Shown here: positions 10,118 to 20,445 of the stretch, piece by piece
Layout: each line of letters opens with the position of its first letter
Position numbering within the stretch: the first letter of the stretch is position 1
NCBI GenBank assembly: GCA_030220185.1
Contig: JASPKZ010010239.1
Coordinates: 1,754,001 to 1,818,000 of the forward strand
DNA from: Diploptera punctata
Lineage: Eukaryota; Arthropoda; Insecta; Blattodea; Blaberidae
Length of the DNA stretch: 64,000 bases
Reading direction: 5' to 3'
Position numbers and translations under genes: made by a program
The notes under the pieces: generated by a model
Seen by the model: only the letters and a program-made list of their open reading frames with translations
What the model was told of the DNA's origin: nothing
Database searches by the model: none

Positions 10118-10216
10118 CAGTTTCACCAAGAGAGGTAACTGTATTACGCCAGTTTAAGCTATGCATTATACATGGGGAAAACTGGCGTAATACAGTTACC
10201 TCTCTTGGTGAAACTG
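10118..10216. repeat. Perfect 38-bp inverted repeat, 23-nt loop
   Basis: Arms 10118-10155 and 10179-10216 are exact reverse complements (coordinate sum 20334). The outer ends are CAGTTTCACCAAG. The structure directly abuts a SINE head. It could be a tiny MITE. No matching second copy was seen in the window. Confidence 0.85.
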
Positions 10217-10318
10217 GCTCTTACAGGTGAGGAAAAACCCCGAAGTAAACCTCACCCAGGAGACTTGAGCCGCTGCCTATGAGCCAATGACATTGCCACT
10301 AGGCTACGGAGATGGATA
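10217..10318 (-). repeat. SINE head fragment
   Basis: CTTACAGGTGAGGAAAAACCCC and AAACCTCACCCAGGAG match the body of SINE-A/C in reverse. The tRNA-like part follows (GAGCCAATGACATTGCCACTAGG). The 3' module is absent. Confidence 0.55.
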
Positions 10319-10599
10319 TAAATTAACAAATGAAATAAATTATTTAGTTCGAGATTGTTAACGAATTAAATTACGTGTTGTAGTATATTGTTGATAAGAG
10401 AATCAGAAACCTGTTATTTGTACATCGATAACGTTGTGTTTACATTTTATGGTTGCTGGATATTCCGATCTAAGTCTTCTCGATCTAGATATTCTTGATG
10501 TTTTTACAATAATTGGTTTCACATTGAGCTCTTGGTAAAATCACCGACTTACTAACTACCCAACATCCATTTGTCAGTTGAGCCATTCAGTGAGACTGA

Positions 10600-10745
10600 C
10601 AATATATTGTTTTTTGTCTAATGCCACCAGGTTGTCTTTTATGACATTTCTGGCTTTCTCTCCTGGCATTGGCAGAATTGTAATCCATTTCTTAGGTTGG
10701 GGACCTAGAAGGCGGAGTTACGTTACCCCGATGATATGATGGGAG

Positions 10746-10748
<3 letters not shown>
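10600..10748 (-). repeat. SINE-B tail fragment
   Basis: TCTCTCCTGGCATTG, GTAATCCATTTCTTAGGTTGG and GGAGTTACGTTACCCCGATG match in reverse the 3' module of SINE-B at 25748-26049. It is followed by an (AAT)n tract. Confidence 0.7.
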
Positions 10749-10784
<36 letters not shown>

Positions 10785-10786
10785 GT
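10749..10786. repeat. (AAT)n microsatellite
   Basis: Pure AAT repeat between a SINE-B tail and a SINE-A copy. Confidence 0.9.
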
Positions 10787-10790
10787 AATC

Positions 10791-11132
10791 CATCCATAGT
10801 AATTCTGCCCGAAGGCAGGTCTTTCACTGCAATCATAGCATTTTCATGCTATGCTTTGCAGCTTTACTAGGGAATTATAGGCGTGGTAGCTTCCCGTTGC
10901 TTTCCACACCGATGAAGGATGATGATGATAAGATGAATATGAACGATGGTGATTGTGATGGCCATATGATTTCGGGGAACGTTTGGGCCTTAAAGTTTTC
11001 CTGACATTTGTCTTATAGGTGAGGAAAAACCCCGATAAAAACCTCACCCAGAAAAACTGTCCCGAGAGGGGATCGAACCCGGGCCCGCTGCGTGACAAGG
11101 CAGCACGCTACTTCGAGACCACAGCGGTGGAC
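10791..11132 (-). mobile_element. SINE-A copy, near full length
   Basis: Reverse orientation. All modules are present: the 3' end (ATAGTAATTCTGCCCGAAGG), the hairpin AATCATAGCATTTTCATGCTATG, the GTGGAAAGCAACGGGAAGC block, a CAT-rich segment, and the tRNA-derived head with B box and CTCGAAGTAGCG. This is one of the best preserved copies with 14502-14850 and serves as a local reference. Confidence 0.85.
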
Positions 11133-11139
11133 ATTATAT

Positions 11140-11421
11140 AATATATAATAATAATAATAAATAATAATAATAATAATGTTTTATTTATTCTGGCAGAGAT
11201 AAGGCCATAAGGCTTTCTCTTCCACTCAACCAGCACAAATACAAATAAATATTTGACAAATATAGATATACACTAAACTAATTGTAAACAGTTAAAGATA
11301 CATTAAATGTACATTTCATGTACAAACAACATTTTATACGATAATAGCAATAATAATACTTACGATAATAATAATACTAATAATACTACTACTACTACTA
11401 CTACTACTACACTACTACTAC

Positions 11422-11457
<36 letters not shown>

Positions 11458-11528
11458 TAATATATAATAATAATTATAATAATAATAAATAATGATAATA
11501 TAATAATAATTATAATAATAATAATGAT

Positions 11529-11565
<37 letters not shown>

Positions 11566-11636
11566 TAATATATAATAATAATAATAATAAGAATAATAAT
11601 GATAATATAATAATAATTATAATAATAATAATGATA

Positions 11637-11667
<31 letters not shown>

Positions 11668-12017
11668 GTTTTATTTATTCTGGCAGAGATAAGGCCATAA
11701 GGCCTTCTCTTCCACTCAAACAGCACAAATACAAATAAATATTTGACAAATATAGATATACACTAAACTAATTGTAAACAGTTAAAGATACATTAAATGT
11801 ACATTTCATGTACAAACAACATTTTATACGATAATAGCAATAATAATACTTACGATAATAATAAATACTTAATAATAATAATACTACTACTACTATAAAA
11901 AAAATTAATCATAATAATAATAATATAATAATAATAATAATAATATAATATAATAATAATTATAATAATAATAATAATGATAATATAATAATAATTATAA
12001 TAATAATAATAATGATA

Positions 12018-12097
<80 letters not shown>

Positions 12098-12317
12098 TAA
12101 TATAATAATAATAATAATAATGATAATATAATAATAATTATAATAATATAAATATGATAAATTATACGAGAAATACTAATTAATATATGTATCTTATACT
12201 GGGTAATGATGAAGTTGAGGTTAGAGCAGATATAAATTTAGATTTCTTTTAAAAGATGCCAATGTCTGGCAGCCCTTTTTTCTTGTGGTAGGAAATTCCA
12301 GTTACAAGAAGTGAAGA
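11140..12317 (-). repeat. ATT-tailed repeats, one block duplicated 490 bp apart
   Basis: A block starting TGTTTTATTTATTCTGGCAG occurs at 11178 and again at 11668. Over about 190 bp the two differ at only about two sites (GGCTTT/GGCCTT, CAACC/CAAAC). Between and after them are long AAT/ATA tracts. A 5' block of the same family (GGGTAATGATGAAGTTGAGG to GGAAATTCCAGTTACAAGAA) lies at 12156-12317. The same order of blocks is seen at 42919-43400. The family looks like the 3' region of a non-LTR element with an ATT tail. Confidence 0.7.
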
Positions 12318-12323
12318 TAAATG

Positions 12324-12494
12324 ATAATGAAGCACCAGGAGAATTCTTAAGCTAAACTTAACCTAAATTCAAGACCATGGGCAACCACAGGAATAATTCT
12401 CTTTAAGGAAAAATGTCCATGGTTTCACCGGGAATCAAACCCGGGGACATCATGAACAGTAGTCAGGATCGCTGCCCACTAGCCCATGAGGCAG
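12324..12494 (-). mobile_element. SINE-B copy, 3' truncated, 8-bp target duplication
   Basis: The reverse-strand tRNA-like head (GCCTCATGGGCTAGTGGGCA) with B box GGGTTTGATTCCC is followed by the body ATTCCTGTGGTTGCCCATG. GATAAATG lies on both sides (12316-12323 and 12495-12502), consistent with a target-site duplication. The 3' module seen at 25748-26049 is absent. Confidence 0.7.
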
Positions 12495-12639
12495 GATAAA
12501 TGTTATAAAGAATAATTTTCCTCCAATCAACTGAACATAATTTTTATACATATGTATAAAATATCTTTAAAAATGTTCAATATTTTTATGGTATTAGCAA
12601 TATTGCTTTCACATTACATGTTAATTTTGGATTAGGATT

Positions 12640-12780
12640 TGCCTCGGTGTCTAGCGGTTATGTTCCTTGCTTCTGGCCCTAGATATAGGATTCGATATAC
12701 TGATTGCTTTTGAATTTTTAGGAGTGGTCTAGAATTGGACAGTCTTTCAGATGGTGAGGGTCCATGTCTTGTAGTTATCG
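12640..12780 (+). repeat. Possible tRNA-headed SINE
   Basis: GCCTCGGTGTCTAGCGGTTATG followed by GGATTCGATATAC resembles A and B boxes of a tRNA-derived head. No second copy was found in the window, so this is weak. Confidence 0.35.
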
Positions 12781-12825
12781 TGAAATCAAGATTAAATGCC
12801 GATTACTGTTTTACAAACGTAAATA

Positions 12826-12949
12826 ACTTAATTTAATACAAGGTATGGATAACGTTACACTACAACGCGTTATGTCGAATAATCTATTTAGATTATTAGG
12901 CGTAAGGCGTTGTAGTGTTACTTTATCCATAGTTTTTATTAAATTAAGT
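12826..12949. repeat. Imperfect 124-bp palindrome (MITE-like)
   Basis: ACTTAATTTAATA at the left end and TATTAAATTAAGT at the right frame arms that meet at a 4-nt loop (12886-12889). Mismatches are scattered. Open frames on the two strands encode similar peptides because of the symmetry. Confidence 0.7.
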
Positions 12950-13015
12950 AGCATAGGCAAAACACGATTCTTCTTGCACAGGAATGCTGATCTCATTAAC
13001 AATAAAAAATGGCTC

Positions 13016-13801
13016 CAGCTTTACAGCTACGTTCATGCCTCAACTCCCGGCGAAGCGGCTCACGAATTTGCGGTCATGTACAATGCTTTCATTCGTGTTT
13101 CTTTCTGTTAGTACTTTTACTTACTTTGGGTTTATAAGGAATGTATAAAACATACTCCATTTGCAGCCAAACGTTTAATATTTCCTTACGAAATTTCTAT
13201 TAACACGCGCGAGTTCTCAATCGCCGATTGATAGAATTTCACTTGGCATATTAGCTTTAATTTCATTTAGGACATGTGGGTTATTTCTGTACACCGTTTC
13301 ATTAGTGCCACCCATAAATATAATTCACGTGGAGTAAGATCTGAGCTGCGAGGAGGACATAGAAAATTATTTACAATCCTCTTCTCAAATATACTACGCA
13401 TTTCAGGCAATGATGCATGTGCTATATGGGCAGTGCCTGAGTCGTGTTACAAATAAGAAGAAAATCGTTCTGCGTATGTTAATTATTCAAAAATGGTTCC
13501 AGGTACTGATTTCTATAGCGTATATTTTGAATTGTACCCTTAAAAATACAGGACCAATACCACGGAATTCATGAAACGCATAAAAGGCTCGAATTGTCGA
13601 GTTTTATCGTTATAAAGGATTATAGCGTATCTTTTTTTTTCGAAACGCTATATCTGATCTTTTGCGTATTTACTGCGCCATGCAAATAAAACTAACCAAG
13701 AAAACAATATACGTGCGTATAACATGTGCTGGAACTAATGATCTGCGGAGATACGGAAGGAATATTGGCGGGAGTTGAGGCATGGCGGAGCGGTCAAGCT
13801 G
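13016..13801 (-). mobile_element. DNA transposon relic with ~35-bp TIRs
   Basis: The left end CAGCTTTACAGC..CATGCCTCAACTCCCG and the right end in reverse, CAGCTTGACCGC..CATGCCTCAACTCCCG, are related terminal inverted repeats. They bracket a broken transposase on the minus strand. No target duplication is certain. The IS630-Tc1-mariner type is inferred from the protein remnant. Confidence 0.65.
13136..13600 (-). pseudogene. DDE transposase remnant (IS630/Tc1/mariner type)
   Basis: Minus-strand frames give a GIGPVF-like strand, then an 87-codon stretch without stops. It contains SGTAHIAHASLPEMRSIFEK and later PPRSSDLTPRELYLW. These match the (Q)DGA-AH and PPRSPDLTP-DFFLW blocks that surround the second and third catalytic residues of this transposase group. 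Such enzymes cut and paste the element by its TIRs. The N-terminal DNA-binding domain and first Asp are not visible, stops follow TEITHMS, and the third acidic position reads E where relatives usually have D. It is inactive. Confidence 0.65.
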
Positions 13802-14500
13802 ACGTCGTTTCCAGTACTAACATAATTATTTTCTACTATATTTACAAGACTATACTAGACTAGATCATATAACGTTTAATTTGTGTGAATGTAAGATGAC
13901 AATGTTGTTAGATGACACATAAAACTTGGGTATCTCTCGTAGCATTTAATTGTTAGCGGAACTATTTAACGTATTTTCTAAGTTGTACTTTAGTAACACT
14001 AATGCACTTTCAGTAGGATAATAGGGTTTAGTTTTACATTGTATGTAACATGTGCAGGAGTATATTGATTAAGTGGAACAGGTTGCGATCCCCACAAACA
14101 AGTGGCAATGGTATCCATCTACTGTTACATTTGTTCATTTTACATGCAGTTGTAACAAAACCAGACACTGATCCATTTAAATATCAGATACCTATTTCCA
14201 AATATCTGTTCTTGTTTGATAGTCCGAACCAAAACATCTACATTATATAAACAGTGTCTCAATCGCAATTTAAAAAAAATAAGAGAATTTGATTAGACGA
14301 CAGCGTTCGAAATTCGTATTCATAGGTCCTGATTTCAAATTCCGGGAACGAATGACTTCGTTATAGTCTGCGTGATTCTTAGATATGAAGAAAATTTTCT
14401 AGATTGTATTTTCATTCCCATACGAAATTGAATTAATAAACGACGTTTCATTTATTTTCGTGACTTGTAAATTTACATTTCATCACTTTATCGTTAATGA
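13802..14500. other. No feature recognised
   Basis: AT-rich. A tRNA-like B-box string near 14330 (GATTTCAAATTCCGGG) is too weak to call. Confidence 0.5.
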
Positions 14501-14501
14501 A

Positions 14502-14850
14502 TCCACTGCTGTGGTCTCGAGGTAGCGTGCTGCCTTGTCACGCAGCTTGCCCGGGTTCGATTCCCGGTCGGGGCAGTTAGTCTGGTTGAGGTTTTTATCG
14601 GGGTTTTTCCTCACCTGTAAGACAAATGTCAGGAAAACTTTAAGGCCCAAACGGTCCCCGAAATCATATGGCCATCATCATTATCATCATCCTTATCAAT
14701 ATCATCATCACCATCATCATCCTTCACCTGTGTGGAAAGCAACGGGAAGCTACCACACCTACAATTCCCTAGTAAAGCTGCAAGCGCGCGTGAAAATCTT
14801 ATGATTGCAGTGAAGGACCTACCTTCAGGCAGAATTACTATGGATGGATC
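14502..14850 (+). mobile_element. SINE-A copy, near full length
   Basis: It starts at ATCCACTGCTGTGGTCTCGAG with B box GGTTCGATTCCC. Next come the GTTTTTATCGGGG / ACCTGTAAGACAAATGTCAGG body and CAT repeats. The 3' module GTGTGGAAAGCAACGGGAAG ends at AGAATTACTATGGATGG. Closely similar to the minus-strand copy at 10791-11132. Confidence 0.85.
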
Positions 14851-14964
14851 ATTAATGGTTACAAATGGAAATTCTGATAAAAAATAATTTTTAATGGAAG
14901 TCTTGAAAATTATTTTAAGGCCATTAACAATTGTTTGCCTGAATCAGCCACAGCTATAGTTTCG

Positions 14965-15262
14965 GATTAGTGTTGCTGAGAGCGGGTACGTTTTCGAGTC
15001 CCGCTCGGGACACGTTTGCTGGGTGCTTATTTTTTTCGGAGTTTTCTTCACCTGTAAACAAATGTCAGGAAACGTTTAAAAACCAAACGGTTCCCGAACA
15101 TTATCTGGTCATCAAAATTATCATTATCATCTCCGCCATGTTAGTTGTGGTTGTGTCAGTGGGTGAAGAGTTTCGACTAGAATATTCGTGTTGACTCGAA
15201 GGGATCCTGGATTGAGCTGATTAACTCATTCGGGGAAGCCATCCTTATGTTTGAGTGGTAAA
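14965..15262 (+). mobile_element. SINE-C copy, truncated
   Basis: The head retains the B box (TTCGAGTCCCGCTCGGGACA) and the shared body (ACAAATGTCAGGAAACG). Instead of the SINE-A tail it continues into ATATTCGTGTTGACTCGAA and TTGAGCTGATTAACTCATTC, the SINE-C module also seen near 35300 and 52570. The end is lost. Confidence 0.6.
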
Positions 15263-16090
15263 AACATATATTTGTGTGTGAGTGTTACAAATATTGAAAA
15301 TCCCTCGTTCAACACGTCGTATTACTTTAAAGTGCAGGTGATATTGGACAAGTGAAACAACTTATAAGGGGAGAGGTTACATTACGATGTAGAATATGTA
15401 GCGATTAATATGATAGGATACATATAAACTAAGATACAACTCTAATATGCATGGATCTGAAACTAAAATGTTCCGAAATATATTGAATTTTTATTAAAAT
15501 TAAATAAATCTATAAATAATGGAAATAGAATATATTACTAATATCGCTATAAAATATGTATGTGGAAAAGTAGAAATATATCCAGGTAAAAATTCCACGT
15601 GCATTTGTCTAGAATAAAAAATACTGTAAAACGCTACCTGCTATACAAATGACAAATAATGGAATAAAGAGGTATTGTCAGAACTCTACCTACTACCCAA
15701 GTTACAAATAATATAGGAACACAAAAAAGGGTATTGTCAAAAGAATATAACTAATTCCAATTAGCAGGCTATACAACTAATAAGAAATATTCATTCTTTA
15801 AGAAAAGATAACATTAGTTATCTATTAAAAATATTAAAAATCTATTGACCCAATTCTTAGAAACCAATTAACGTTACTAAGCAATTCCAAGAAATGATGA
15901 TAAAAAATTACTACCTGGCTAATACAGACAATAAAAGACATTCATATCACCTCTAGAAAAGATAATCTCTTAACATTGACAGTTTACAAAGAAACTGATA
16001 AACATTTATCTATTAAATATCAAAGAACCAATTTACCCAGTTCTTAGAAATGTTATACATACTAGTAAATAATATTATTGTAACATAAAT
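15263..16090. repeat. A-rich DNA with diverged direct repeats
   Basis: AGAAAAGATAA..TTATCTATTAAA..CCCAATTCTTAGAAA occurs at about 15800-15868 and again at 15956-16050, and GGTATTGTCA occurs twice near 15671 and 15731. It may be the inner part of an old element next to the LTR-like block downstream. No open frame. Confidence 0.35.
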
Positions 16091-16098
16091 ATATATTC

Positions 16099-16527
16099 AA
16101 TTGTAAGGAGTGGATTCGAGAAAAGTGGCAGGAGCCACCGCCTTTATAAGCGAGAACTTATATCAAAATACACTGACTATCACTCTCAGTGACTCTGTGT
16201 TCGGTGTTGGAACATCGTAGACCTGCAGACCGCGATCTCCGATACAGTTTAAATATTAGATTCGTCCGAGAAATAGTTAAATTTAAAGTTATAGTCCGTT
16301 AAGCATTTGGACTTTGAAAATATTGATTCGAGCACGTGGACCTCTAAGTATTTCATCGACTCCACTCTTAGATAAAACTTTGTAACTGTATTAACAAAAG
16401 TGTATTTCTCCGTAAATAAACAGTTTCTTGGATTCGTTAAAATTGAGTGTACATTTATACGTTGTTCTTTTGCTTATAAAGAGTGCATAACCCTGAGATC
16501 TCTTGCCTACCATTGAGCCCCGGTACA
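16099..16527 (+). other. Possible solo LTR
   Basis: The block begins TGTAAGGAGTGG and ends CCCCGGTACA (TG..CA ends). It has a TATA-like TTTATAAGCGAG near 16143 and a polyadenylation-type AATAAA near 16416. This order fits an LTR. There is no second copy, primer-binding site or certain target duplication, so a host promoter or another repeat remains possible. Confidence 0.3.
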
Positions 16528-16529
16528 AA

Positions 16530-16797
16530 TAAAAAACATAGTTCCATCAGATTTGGTCAACAAGCTTTTGATGAATATCTACATAGAATTACGAAAGATA
16601 ACAACTTGATCTCTTCTAATCTTCATTAATGATTCGATAATATTATCATCACCTGAACATGTATTAGTCTTACAAAAACTGTTAGGACCTGAGAAAGAAG
16701 CCATTATTTCATGATATGCTCTTAAGAACAAAAAATATTAATAATATTATTATTATTATTGTTATTATTATAAATTTATTATTGTCGTTGGCTAATT
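16530..16797. other. Spacer with ATT tract
   Basis: Includes a short (TAT)n stretch near 16740-16775. Otherwise nothing recognised. Confidence 0.5.
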
Positions 16798-17262
16798 CAC
16801 ACGAGGCCTGGGTTTTACCTCTAAGAAAATTATAAGAACATTTTCAATTCCGGTCGGTTCCCAAATACAGTGAGTTTCACTCGACTTGCGGCCACTATAG
16901 AGTGGACACTGCGTGCGCAGTGCGAGTTGAAGATTCATTGCTTGCAGTCACTTTTCTCGCTATTGGCCGCAGGTCGAGTGAAACTCCCTGTATCTTTGGG
17001 CATTATTTGAACGTAACATATCACATTCACGCTGTTTAATATGAATGAATGAGTGAATATTGTTTGTCTTAATGTTTTATGTTGTCTTAGACGGACGAGT
17101 GAAATTGTACTTATAATTCATCCAGGGAGGGCTTTCATGCCTTGTGCGACCAGGTGTGTGTGATCCAAAGTTGAAAATTATTTTCCGAGTGGTCGAGTCC
17201 CTGTAAAACCCGGGTAGCAAAAAAATATCTAAAAGCAGATAGGTTAAACTAAGATAAAGAGA
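16798..17262 (+). mobile_element. SINE-C copy split by a MITE
   Basis: The body runs TTCCGGTCGGTTCCCAAATA, is interrupted by the MITE, and resumes at TATCTTTGGGCATTATTTG. It continues through CACGCTGTTTAATATGAATG and TTCATCCAGGGAGGGCTTTC to AAAGCAGATAGGTTAAACTAAG. The order matches the copies at 35205-35563 and 52040-52742. Confidence 0.6.
16865..16992. mobile_element. Mariner-type MITE with TA duplication
   Basis: The ends are CAGTGAGTTTCACTCGAC and, in reverse, CAGGGAGTTTCACTCGACC, with about 30 bp of inverted repeat continuing to GCGGCCA. The element is about 125 bp and flanked by TA on both sides. TA targeting and CAGTG/CAGGG ends are typical of Tc1/mariner elements. It has no coding capacity. 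Confidence 0.8.
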
Positions 17263-18191
17263 TATTATTATTATTATTATTATTATTGTTGTTGTTGTTG
17301 TTGAAATACATCAACCAATATAGACTTCAACGAAAGGAACACAATGGAGACGATGTTTTCTGAAAAATGGCCGAATCGTTTTCTTACTTATACTCCAATA
17401 GAACGTCGAAATTTTGAAGACTTAAGAAACGCTGACTCGAGACCGTAATGAACCTACTATGGATGTAATATTCGAAAGATTATTATTATTGGTGGTGTTG
17501 TTACAACTGATGATTTACATTTATCATTGGGTTAAGTATTCAATAAATATGGAAGCTATATACAACGTTTTTTTTATTATATCTTGTGAAATCATACTAT
17601 CATCTATGTTTAAAATGAAAGATGGGGCTAATAAAACTAAATATATGTATACATGAATCCTAATCAATTTCGAAAATCTTCATCTTGTGTATAGAGTATT
17701 GACAATTTGTTCCTTCATCAGTATTCCATGTGACTTTACTCTCAGCTTCAATATTATTTGTGAAACTATTCGAAGAGCTTTTGATGGATCTCTATACAGA
17801 ATTATACAACCTACAAACTTCACCTGCTTTTTTAATTGTTAGAGTAATTTTATACTTTCTGGAATCTTAAAATTATAAATAAAATATTTGATAGCCGTGA
17901 ACAAAACTGTTTTAACGATAGAGTTAAAAAGACAATGGTTGGAATTATCCTTACAGAAATCAATAAAATAATGAATGCAGCAAAATAAAGGGAAGGAACG
18001 TGTGCCAGCTTATTATAAATAAAGGGTAAAATGAAGTATAGATGTGACATTTTATTCAAACGTTTTTTTTTTAATTTTAACATCATAGCGTGTATGAACA
18101 TATCGATTAGTAAGAACTGCACAGTAACACCACCTAGCCCTAGTTTTAATGAAGTTGCTAATAATACGAGGAGTAGAAAAAAAACACTCAC
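17263..18191. other. No feature recognised (ATT/GTT tract at the start)
   Basis: A short ATT/GTT microsatellite lies near 17265-17303. The 128-codon minus-strand frame covering 17850-18236 is mostly hydrophobic AT-rich translation and overlaps the exon candidate in a different frame. Confidence 0.45.
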
Positions 18192-18273
18192 CAGCGTGAA
18201 AACCGCTGCAGTTGTGGCCGCAACCGGAACTTGCACGTAATTAACACGGCATCAGGTTCTTTTCCTCTGTGAT
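18192..18273 (-). other. Candidate host exon (weak)
   Basis: On the minus strand an 82-nt, clearly GC-richer block lies between TTTAAAGACAG (acceptor-like) and a consensus donor GTGAGT. One frame is open through it and contains HRGKEPDAVLITCKFRLRPQ, a hydrophilic peptide unlike the translated AT-rich DNA around it. I do not recognise the protein. The acceptor lacks a good pyrimidine tract. It could also be a fragment of an unknown element. Confidence 0.2.
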
Positions 18274-19092
18274 CTGTCTTTAAAGTAAATCCAAGTCATG
18301 TTTTCCCCCAACTGGTACTCAAATTTCTTTTAATTACTCGTGCAATTAATTAAAAACAGGTAACATCTGCAAAATGAATCTCTACACAATGCTTACTGAA
18401 TAGTTGTATTTTAAATGTGAATTGTACAACAAATATATTACAATGTTTAAGTTACAGATACTCAAAACTAATTGAAATAAGTTTTCTTTTATGAATCTTC
18501 ATTTGGAAGTAAATTATTTTAAACTTTAACTTATCTTTCTATGATTATTTATCTCATAGACCGATAATTTTGCCTCTTCCTGTTGATAAAATCACCTCTA
18601 CCTGTTCGTAATGAGAGATATCTCCGCAAATTAACTTTTTTGACAAGGATATCGATTCAACAATGTACGATTGATACGGTACAGCAAGAAATGCCAAAAG
18701 AATACAACTTAAAAAATTACCAGAAAAAAATCAATGTTGTTGCCCTAAAAATTATTAAATGTTGTTTAGTGAATTAATAGTTATTTCTCATACAGTCATC
18801 TGTTATTGATTTTCCCCAAGCCCAAAGAGATTTAAAAATAAAGATATGCTAGTTATAACTATGAAGCCGGCTTCGAAATCGCCCTGAAGTAAGATCGGAA
18901 TGCATAACCTCACCATTTGGTAAATATTAAACATTATAATTATTTTAGCTTCTGATGCTGTATTATCGCTAAAAAGTCACTCCAAATCAAAGCCAGTTTG
19001 AGTTTTTCATTAGACGAAATCATTCGCGACTTTGTCGCTCGCGATTTTTTCAGAAAAATACAACATCGTGTTAGATTTCTATTGACTATTTA
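18274..19092. other. No feature recognised
   Basis: AT-rich sequence without repeat ends or coding motifs. Confidence 0.5.
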
Positions 19093-19206
19093 AAGTTTCT
19101 CGACATTTGTCTTGTAGGTGAGAAAGACTCTGCAAAAAAAAAAAAAAACATATCTGAAAACGTTTGCCGACGGGGGATCTAATCGAAGCCCGCTGCGTAC
19201 GAGGCA
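19093..19206 (-). repeat. SINE head fragment
   Basis: CGACATTTGTCTTGTAGGTGAG and GGGGGATCTAATCGAAGCCCGC match the reverse of the SINE-A/C body and B-box region. An A-tract interrupts it. It abuts an ATT-tailed repeat. Confidence 0.55.
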
Positions 19207-19312
19207 ATAATAATAATAATAATATTATTATTGTTATTTTTATTGTTGTTATTGTTATTATTATTGTTCTTGTTGTTATTGTTATGTTGTTATTGTTATT
19301 ATAATTATTATT

Positions 19313-19357
<45 letters not shown>

Positions 19358-19650
19358 GTCATTTAAGCTGGCAGAGGTTGATCATAAGACCTTTTGTTCC
19401 TCTCACCAGTGAAAATTACTATATACATAAAGGATGCGTTATTAATTATAAATATTATATTCTAAATATAAATATTATTTAAATAAAATAATTAAAATAT
19501 ATGAAATAAGTATAATTAGAGAAACCTAATATTACAGTCCATCAAGTACTCTTTTAAGATATAAATTAAAGAAGAAAGATATCTAAAATTACTTTACAAG
19601 AAGCTTATAACCGGCAGCCCCTATGGTAGGAAGTTCCAGATTGTAGCAGG
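19207..19650 (-). repeat. ATT-tailed repeat, diverged copy
   Basis: After a long ATT/TTG tract, GCTGGCAGAGGTTGATCATAAG matches the CTGGCAGAGATAAGGCCATAAG landmark of the family at 11178. The 5' block CGGCAGCCCCTATGGTAGGAAGTTCCAG matches that near 12270. Confidence 0.6.
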
Positions 19651-20445
19651 GAATAAGGTATATTAATTGTAATAGGGAAGGAAATAAAAAATACTTAAGA
19701 GTAAAATATTGCATAATTATATTAAGAATATATGTTAAATGAATGTAGGAATAGGAATGACTGCAATGAAAATATGAAGTTTACGTAAGAAATTTACGAT
19801 AATAAAATAGAAGATGTAAAGTAAATGTATCGTATTCAAATGGGAGCGTAAACCTTTCCATCGAAATGAATTCTGTAGTGTGTCGTTTGAAATATAGAAT
19901 TTACGAGTTGCTGCTAGCACCTGGCAGTTATTAATTGTACTTTGTTTGCTATGAAAAACAATATAAAGCTACTCCCAAGTTAATAAAGTCTCTAAAATGT
20001 TTACTTTATACTAATATTGAGTTCTTTGACTGCAGTCAACTAGTCGTCTGCATTTACTGCAGATTTTGTATACGGAATCGTAACTCTCTTCAGTTAATGC
20101 TCCACACATTATATTGTGAATATTTGCCAGTCATTTGCAAATAATGTACCACATGCAAGAGCATAAAACTTAATAATTATAATTGATAAATAAATGATTT
20201 TTCTTTTAATGTTGAGATAATTTACTAGTTCAGGTACCACTAAAAATCGCAAGAATGCGTGGAGAAAATAAGGAGGAGGTACTTAGATATGAACCAACAA
20301 AATATTTTCGCAAAATGTGCGGAAAACGCTCACTGTTTTTACAAACAGACCTAAAACAAGTTCGGGGAAAATAATCTTATATACTCAATCTATGATTTAA
20401 AGAGAGATCAGGGCTTGCTTGGCTCAGGTTAGGGACATGGAAATT
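19651..20445. other. No feature recognised
   Basis: AT-rich. Nothing beyond short meaningless open frames. Confidence 0.5.

Noticed and set aside
10791..11132. tRNA gene calls in SINE heads (also 14502, 31810, 35655, 25748)
   Set aside because: Promoter boxes are present, but the clover-leaf is degenerate and each is followed by a conserved SINE body.
11140..12160. Regularly repeated blocks that could suggest a CRISPR array
   Set aside because: Repeats are AAT microsatellites and two copies of one long block, with no short palindromic repeats or unique spacers; the genome is eukaryotic.
16099..16527. Firm LTR retrotransposon call
   Set aside because: No partner LTR, primer-binding site, coding region or clear duplication; kept only as a low-confidence possibility.
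17850..18236. 128-codon minus-strand frame with a hydrophobic N terminus
   Set aside because: Composition matches AT-rich non-coding DNA; the only plausible coding part is in another frame (18192-18273).
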